Below, piece by piece: positions 6,047-11,568 of a stretch of 11,568 bases of DNA; positions within the stretch are counted from its first letter, which is position 1, and every line of letters begins with the position of its first letter. The notes beneath the pieces are model-generated. The model was not told the DNA's origin, ran no database searches, and saw nothing but the letters and a program-made list of their open reading frames with translations. A program made the translations under genes and the position numbers. The DNA comes from Isohypsibius dastychi (Eukaryota; Tardigrada; Eutardigrada; Parachela; Isohypsibiidae): contig JAQIWT010001272.1 in the NCBI GenBank assembly GCA_034696485.1, positions 1-11,568 of the forward strand, given 5' to 3'.

Positions 6047-9000
6047 ATGCCGAAGAAACATAAATTGCGGAGCTTCACGGCTAAAGGAGACTGGAAGACA
6101 GTTGCGTTTGATCAGCCATTTCTGTTGGATAATCCTGAAGATATTCCGTTTGATGGATTGGTTGAGATCGAGGAGCTGACCGATTATAATCTGGATGGAA
6201 TCGATGTTTCAGGTGGAAAATCAGAAAAGCCCAAGCGGAAAAAGGCGTCGGGGGATGAAAAGGCGAAGAAACGATTGAAAACTGGAGAACTTGTCGAAGA
6301 ATCTTCTGAGGTCCCTGCGGATATTTCGATCGATTCGGAACCACTTGTTACGAAGAAAACGAAAAAGAAGAAGACGAAAAAAGCCAAGAAAGTGAAGAAG
6401 GTTAGTCTGGATAGTGAACCTGGCCAAGAACTTGCAAAATCTCCCGCTGAAGCTACTAAACAGTCTGTTTCAAAAAGTGCGTCTCGGAAGTCGAAAAAGA
6501 AAGGCAAGAAGGACGAAAAAACTGAAAGTGAACATGAAAGTGATTGGGAGGATGATGTTTCGGAGGATCTGGAAACATCCCAGTTAGTTCCGGAGGAAGA
6601 GGAAGATTTATCAACGGTTTCCGAATGGCGAGATTTGAAAGTTATTCCGGAAGTTCTGCGGTCCTTGAAGAATTTGGGATTCAGCAATCCCACAGAGATT
6701 CAAAAGCTCTGTCTTCCAGCTGCGATTCGGAGTCGAAAAGATATTATCGGTGCTGCAGAGACCGGAAGCGGAAAGACCCTGGCTTTCGCAATCCCGATTA
6801 TTCAGAATATTTTGGAGGACAAAATTAACGAACCGGAAGGAACGGAAAAGTATTTGAGAGCATTGATTTTAACACCGACGAGGGAGCTTGCATCGCAGAT
6901 TAGGAATCATATTCGGGATATTACGAAATTTGTGAACGTTTCGACTTGTTTGATTGTTGGTGGAATGTTCAAGGTGCGTTTCATAACTTTCGGGAATTAT
7001 TTATAAATTTTATGTTTCATGAATTATTCTGAATCCTCAAAAGCGGAAGTTTGGGATGTTTAAACTCGTGTTTAAAACGCTTTTTTCACGCGAGTTTTCG
7101 TTATGATTTGACTAAAAAAAATGAGTTTGATTTTATCATAAATTTGGTCGTTAAATATTAACGATTTGAAAAACTCAAATTTCGATCATAATTGGAATCT
7201 AGAATTTTTTTGCAAAATATTTTTTTTTCATGTTGTAGCAGAACCTTTCTTGAGGAGCTTGTTGCAGTTGCACTGCGCTATCAAGCCTCCAAGCTGTACC
7301 ACGTGACATGTACCACGTGTCAAACTAGGAGTGAGGGTTCAGAGAGAGTTCAGAGAGGAATTTGTGTTTGGATATTATTTCCGAGTACTTCCGATTTGAT
7401 CTCACTAATGTGAGGCGACATATTTTGTAGAGAATTTGAAGCTCTACAACTTGGTTTTCACAGGTTTTGTGAGAATCCATCAGTAGAGCCATGACCCTAC
7501 TTTTGAGGAAACCCAGTGAAAACATGAGTTTTTATACTACTGTCCAATGGTATATATTGTCCCCCCCCCCACTACATGAGAAAGGCTGTGAGTGCGGAGG
7601 TAGGAAATCGTACTAATTCCATCCATATCTTGGCTCACTACATCCTGTCTGTCTGAGCTCCGTATATCAGTTTCGAAAATTCCCCCTTTTTCAGTTCTCG
7701 CGACGTGGGATATTTATATTTGGAAGATCACTCAACAAAATTTGTTTTCAAAATCAGCTTGATTGTTTTGATTCAGAATATATTCTTTCCCTCAGGGTAA
7801 AACTTCCGGCGGAAGTCAATTCAGCTTCTGGTGCGAACAAGTCTTGTGTAAATCCCTGAACCCCAAAACTTCTCAGTTTCACCTCCGTCACCCCTTTACA
7901 CGAGACCTTCCCTTCCCTTAAAACCGCCGAAGAACTTTAAGTCCAGTAACTCTCGAACTGCCAGACACATTATTGAACAAAACATACTTCCGGTGGAAGT
8001 CTTCAACCTGTGAAAAACCTGTCAAAAATGCATAACTTGTCACCCATCCAACTTGGCCCAGTTTTCTCAATCTTAAAAGTGATTCGGATAAGAAAAACGT
8101 GTTAAGAGTCTGAAAATCACGTGGAGGAATAATCACAGATGAACATCGTACTTCACGTCACATAACCGATTTTCTCTCCCCCCCCCCCTTGGGTGGGGGG
8201 GGGGGGACAGAATTTTTTACCAACAGTTGAGTCGCGGAAAGTTTGCCCTCATTATTTCAGCACTAAGAACTGTTCTCTCTTGGTCGTCTTGAGAGGAAAA
8301 CTGTGAAATAATGTGATTCCTTGAGGAAAAGAGCTTTAATCGGGCAATAGAGGAGAAAAAAAGAAGATGGCAAGGGAAAAAACAACAACAATGGAGGTGG
8401 TCCTTCTAGATCTCGTAGATTAAAACCTAGCCCAACCTGGCTCTGCAAAACATTATAAACTCAAACAACACACTTGAAACAATATTTCAGGATCAGGATA
8501 CTCGAGATTGACAGCACAGAAGAAGAGTAAGACGTCTGGAAAGGCAGAGAAGTCGACCGACGTACCAAGGTCCATTCTGAGTATAATCAAGAGAAAAACG
8601 GCCCGCAATTACCTCCAATCGAGAGATCTCACAAAATACTTCCAGAAAAATGGGATTAGGATAGGGTGAAGGCAAAATCTGAAGGAAACGAGATCAAAAA
8701 CACGAAAATTAACATTGTGTTGCTCACTCCTGCTCTGCACCACGTAAAACGTGTGTGGTGTCTTGTAACGCCAGCGGCGTGACGTCACGAAAGTTTTTGG
8801 TTGTAGTTATTTTTTTGATTTATACTTCGTATTTTGTGCTGACTTTTTTGACTTTTTTGTTGTAGGAGAAGCAAGATCGACTTTTAAAGCGGAATCCCGA
8901 CATCGTTATTGCTACGCCCGGTCGTCTTTTCGATCACATCAAGAATCTGACACCATTCCTCTCGGATGTTTCGAGTGTTCGTTATTTGGTTATCGATGAA

Positions 9001-10411
9001 GCTGACCGGATGGTGGAACATGGTCACTTCCGGGAACTGACGGATATTTTGGAACGCCTGAATGAGAATCCGAAATTGGCTTCCAAAAGACAGAATTATG
9101 TATTTTCAGCGACGTTGCAACTGAATGTCGGCGAGAAATCGGAACAAAAATCCAAGTCTAAAAAGCAGTAAGTAAATTTCTAACCTAAGATTCTAGTGCT
9201 ATTTAGATTGTAATCTTCAGTTTGAGTTGACTCATTTTTTTCAGTGATAAATCAGACGAGAACAAAGTGACGAATATTTCAACGTTGTTGGGTATGAAGC
9301 CGAACGCCAAGTTATTCGATTTGACGGCAAAAGAAGGAACAGCCAAAAGTGTGGTTGAAAAGCGACTTCCGTGTTCGTTGAAAGATAAAGATTTCCATTT
9401 TTATTATCTGCTCATGACGGAAGCGACGGGAAGGACAATCGTATTCTGCAATAGCCTCGATTGTTTGCGTCGTCTTTACGGAGTGTTTTCGTGTATTTTG
9501 ACCGGTAAGCATCTCGAAATGTCGTTTCTTGCTGAGTGAACAATCTGGAAGGATTTTATATGTTTGCCATATTTTCATTTGATTTTATGCTCCTTTTTTG
9601 TGTGACAAATTTTCTGTTTATCGATTTGATTATTATGAGACCAAAACTAATATTCTGTTGTTCTTTTTTATTAGAAAGTGGAAGGACGCCGTTGATAATT
9701 CACGCTGGGATGCACCAGAAACAGCGTCTGAAGAATCTGGAGAGATTCCAAGCGAACGGCAAGGGCGTTCTTCTTGCGTCCGATGTCGCTTCACGTGGAC
9801 TCGATATCCCGGATGTTCAGTATGTTATACATTATCAAGTGCCCCGAAATCCCGATTTGTATGTCCATCGAAGTGGACGGACCGGAAGAGCTTTTAAAGT
9901 TGGATGTAGTGTTCTCTTGATTGATCCATCTGATGCGGCTGCTTATACGAAGATTCTGAGGAGCTTGAATCGCGAGAAGGATTTCGCGCTTGTCGATGTG
10001 GATTTTAAGGTGAGCTTCTATTTGTAGTATTTGAACATTATTGCGTCTTTTTTTGGGTGCAGAACGAGTCACTTTGATGGTTTATGTTTTCAGTTAATGC
10101 GAATCGCGCGAGAGCGGATAGATTTGGCGAGGCGTATTGATGCAGTGGAGCATACACTACGAAAAGAATCTTCAAAAGATGAATGGTATTTGAAAACGGC
10201 GGAAGAGGCTGATTTGGCGATTGATGATGATGAGAAGATCCAGTTGGATATTCACTATGGCTCGAAACGAAACGCTAAATCGAAGGAAGCAAGGGCCTTG
10301 AAAGCACAGTTGAAGGTGTTGTTGAAAGAACCTATCAAGAGCAACCTCCCTGGATTTTCACGTCAGTATCCGGCGCTGAATTTTGCCAAGAAACAACTCG
10401 GACTAGAATAA
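6047..10411 (+). CDS. DDX24: DDX24/Mak5-type DEAD-box RNA helicase
   Basis: Five exons (6047-6973, 8866-9167, 9245-9504, 9675-10009, 10094-10411) join in frame to 713 aa; human DDX24 is about 859 and yeast Mak5 about 773. All introns are GT-AG. The family works in nucleolar 60S subunit assembly as an ATP-dependent RNA helicase. Visible motifs: Q motif F212...Q219, I AAETGSGKT 236-244, Ia PTRELA 277-282, GG near 305, Ib TPGR 326-329, II DEAD 353-356, III SAT 390-392, IV IVFCN 475-479, V SRGLD 536-540 and VI HRSGRTGR 561-568. All key residues are intact. DDX24-specific marks are the N-terminal GDWK and EELTDYNL, the VIDEADRMVEHGHF context, a Lys-rich insert after SAT (about 396-420), and MHQKQRLKNLE. 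Residues 103-118 are a Lys-rich nuclear/nucleolar signal, followed by an acidic stretch at about 160-190. The start is the first ATG, matching the family's amino end. The long I-to-Ia insert of vertebrates is absent. Intron 1 is oversized because of an insertion. Confidence 0.96.
7561..7570 (+). repeat. Poly-C run (10 C)
   Basis: Ten consecutive C follow TATATATTGT inside intron 1 of the helicase gene. On the minus strand this is a G10 run. Confidence 0.85.
7802..8000. repeat. Two copies of palindrome ACTTCCGGYGGAAGT
   Basis: ACTTCCGGCGGAAGT at 7802-7816 is a 7-base-arm palindrome around a single central base. ACTTCCGGTGGAAGT at 7986-8000 is the same with one mispair. They lie 184 bases apart within the putative intronic transposon and are followed by similar bases (CAATTC, CTTCAA). 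They could be internal protein-binding repeats of the element. Confidence 0.6.
8178..8206. repeat. C11/G12 hairpin-forming tract
   Basis: Eleven C (8178-8188) are followed by TT, GGG, T and twelve G (8195-8206). The two runs can pair into a pure G:C stem with a 6-base loop (TTGGGT), or the G side can form a quadruplex. It sits in the helicase gene's first intron, inside the putative transposon. The base count may be affected by sequencing or assembly errors in homopolymers. Confidence 0.85.
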
Positions 10412-10743
10412 TCATGTGAAAGTATTTCGAGGTGGTCTGCGCTGGAATTGGAAATATACAGTCAGAGTGAAGTTTCTTAGTTTATTGAGCTGGTCATGAG
10501 ATATCGATTAGAATTTGAAATCATTGGCGGAAGATGGCGAAGTGCAACTGCAATTATTTGGTTTGATGCAGGTAGAGTTGTGCAAGAACACGCATTTTTG
10601 TGATTCTAATTTACGATTAAGTACTCTGTACGCTCGATGTGATAGCAAGTCGTACAATCATTCTCATTTACAAGTGCGTTAATTCCACGGTTACCGGTGA
10701 CGTTAGGTGTGTCGTATCCTCAGATTTCAACTGCTCCTTTTTT
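10412..10743. other. 3' flank of the helicase gene
   Basis: This is the likely 3' UTR and intergenic DNA. No AATAAA was found close to the stop; GTTTATTG at about 10482 and the variant-like GGAAATATAC near 10450 are the only AT-rich candidates, so the cleavage site is undefined. No gene is supported on the plus strand. Confidence 0.4.
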
Positions 10744-11239
10744 TCACTGCTCACCGTTATTGTATGGTAACGGCAGTGACCGGTCCAGCCAGACCGGTCT
10801 GGGAATCATTTGCAGACCGCGGTTCAACGTAATTGCAGCCTGCTGGCCGTGAGTCGGAGAAAATGTCTGATCTTTTCTCGGCGAATGGACCGGGAATATT
10901 GTGCGTGTGCCGTTCTGCGATACGAAAGCGTTAACCGATGCAATGCTGTACGGATACTCCGTACCATGGAGTAACATGGTCCGACAGTCCGACTAGTCTA
11001 ATTCACATTTAGTGAACTGGTAAACACGAAGCTCGTTTTACAAAACTCAATTGAGTAACTTATCTGGAGAAATGCCCCATCCCATTTGATTTGCTGATCA
11101 TTGTAACCGTTCTTCTGAACTCCCCATAATTCTGGGCGATTGCAACGTAACCAATATCTGGAATATGGAGGGAATATAACGGTCCGAGCTTCGGATTGAA
11201 GTTTACTTCTTCGGGCAATCCCTTTCGAGTTACCAAAGC
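10744..11239 (-). other. Minus-strand coding-like segments, unrecognised
   Basis: Two minus-strand segments look protein-like but cannot be joined with confidence. Segment A is a frame of 57-59 codons from 11239 to the TAA at 11060-11062, with stretches such as LPEEVNFNPKLGPLYSLHIP and YGEFRRTVTMISKSNGMG. Segment B starts at the ATG of 10975-10977 and runs to a TGA at 10744-10746, with SVNAFVSQNGTRTIFPVHSP and LNRGLQMIPRPVWLDRSLP; it has a donor-like G|GTGAGC at 10755/10754. A longer alternative frame covers segment A (10998-11318) but reads less like protein. A TATATAA lies upstream on the minus strand at 11389-11395. These may be exons of a convergent gene, or a decayed one. No family is recognised. 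Confidence 0.25.
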
Positions 11240-11460
11240 TCACATCAAAAACCAAGAAAGCAAGGCGCAAAGCGTCCAAAACAGCCATTCGGAAAAAACA
11301 AAAGGACAACAACAGCAAAAAATATTAAGAACACGGAGAAAAACATGCAAAAATTCAAGAATGATTAATTCCAAGCGATGCGTCAAGGTTATATAGCAAG
11401 CGATGCAGGTCCATGAAGAAGACAGGAGAGGCAATCCTCGCGCCCAATTATAAACAAGTT

Positions 11461-11492
11461 CTGCCTCCAGAACTTTCTGCCTCCAGAACTTT
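11461..11492 (+). repeat. 16-bp perfect tandem duplication
   Basis: CTGCCTCCAGAACTTT is repeated twice without a gap (11461-11476 and 11477-11492). It sits directly before the GGTTCACAAACCCCG repeats at the right edge of the window. Confidence 0.85.
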
Positions 11493-11512
11493 CCCCGTTT
11501 TCTTGAACCCGG

Positions 11513-11564
11513 GGTTCACAAACCCCGTTTTTGTGAACCGTTCAAGGTTCACAAACCCCGTTTT
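11513..11564. repeat. 19-bp direct repeat with internal hairpin
   Basis: GGTTCACAAACCCCGTTTT occurs at 11513-11531 and 11546-11564, a 33-base period. Within the first unit, GGTTCACAAA (11513-11522) pairs with TTTGTGAACC (11530-11539), a perfect 10-base stem. TTGAACCCGGGGTTC just upstream is nearly palindromic. The array continues to, and probably past, the window edge, so it may be the start of a minisatellite or the end of a repeat element. Confidence 0.75.
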
Positions 11565-11568
11565 CCTG

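Larger units (their letters stand above)
7239..8799. mobile_element. 1.56-kb insertion in helicase intron 1
   Basis: The segment is flanked by a 7-bp direct repeat, GTTGTAG, at 7232-7238 and 8800-8806 (8 bp with one mismatch if the neighbouring base is counted). Its ends are diverged inverted repeats: CAGAACCTTTCTTGAGG on the left against CAAAAACTTTCGTGACG as the complement of the right, 12 of 17 matching. Further in, CACGT motifs and AGGAGTGAG recur in inverted orientation about 70-97 bases from each end. Removing it and one repeat copy would shrink the intron from 1,892 to about 324 bp, nearer to the gene's other introns. No transposase frame is seen. The 7-8-bp duplication and CA...TG-type ends suggest hAT, tentatively. 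Confidence 0.5.

Noticed and set aside
5602-6179. Plus-strand frames in the spacer (5602-5925, 5913-6179)
   Set aside because: They are Phe/Ile-rich products of T-rich DNA, interrupted by the G15 run and overlapping the helicase start in another frame.
6184-6693. Long minus-strand frame of 169 codons
   Set aside because: It is antisense to the Lys/Glu-rich amino end of the helicase; its Phe/Ser richness is the expected mirror of AAG/GAA codons.
7192-7413. Plus-strand frame in intron 1, and TGTTGTAG at 7231-7238 as a splice acceptor
   Set aside because: Using it would insert a peptide unrelated to the family between GGMFK and EKQDRLLKR, which join smoothly when the intron is removed to 8865.
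9505-9674. Read-through of intron 3 as coding sequence
   Set aside because: The extension stops at TGA 9537-9539. Splicing GTAAGC to TTATTAG restores the phase and joins the motif IV region to IIHAGMHQKQR as in the family.
1-11568. CRISPR array, bacterial operon or defence island
   Set aside because: No regularly spaced repeats with unique spacers exist, and the genes are intron-containing and eukaryotic.

Overview
The window looks like nuclear DNA from a nematode, probably a free-living rhabditid. The protein-coding genes are split by short GT-AG introns. Their 3' splice sites are T-rich and end in TTTTCAG, TTTTTAG or TGTAG, which is the worm style, and the introns and intergenic DNA carry long poly-G/poly-C runs. 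No bacterial-style operon, rRNA, tRNA or CRISPR array was seen. The clade is an inference; no species can be named from the sequence alone.

Positions 1-3400 hold no convincing host gene and read as a graveyard of small DNA transposons. There is a 680-bp palindromic element with TA flanks (416-1095), an element with almost perfect 101-bp inverted repeats (2153-2601), and a GATCTA-rich element with one hAT-like end that encloses a 112-codon reading frame (about 2605-3387). Minus-strand stretches that resemble exons are scattered among them. This block is probably an upstream intron or flank of the next gene.

Positions 3747-5554 are the last three exons of a plus-strand gene. They encode a coiled coil, then an Asn/Ser-rich linker, then an Arg-Gly-rich tail. 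The 5' end was not found in the window, so the gene is partial here. I cannot name the family with confidence; the coiled coil resembles the segment that follows B-boxes in TRIM-type proteins.

Positions 6047-10411 hold a complete five-exon gene on the plus strand for a DDX24/Mak5-type DEAD-box RNA helicase (713 aa), expected to work in nucleolar 60S ribosome assembly. Its first intron is 1,892 bp against 77-170 bp for the other three. Most of the excess is a 1,561-bp segment (7239-8799) flanked by a 7-bp direct repeat and carrying diverged inverted ends, best read as a transposon insertion. The helicase lies 492 bp downstream of the partial gene in the same orientation, so co-transcription is possible but unproven.

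Positions 10412-11568 are the 3' flank. They contain weak minus-strand coding-like segments (10744-11239) and a cluster of short direct and inverted repeats at the right edge (11461-11564).

The most interesting material is the density and variety of non-autonomous elements, two of which carry unexplained reading frames. No clearly new multi-gene system was recognised.
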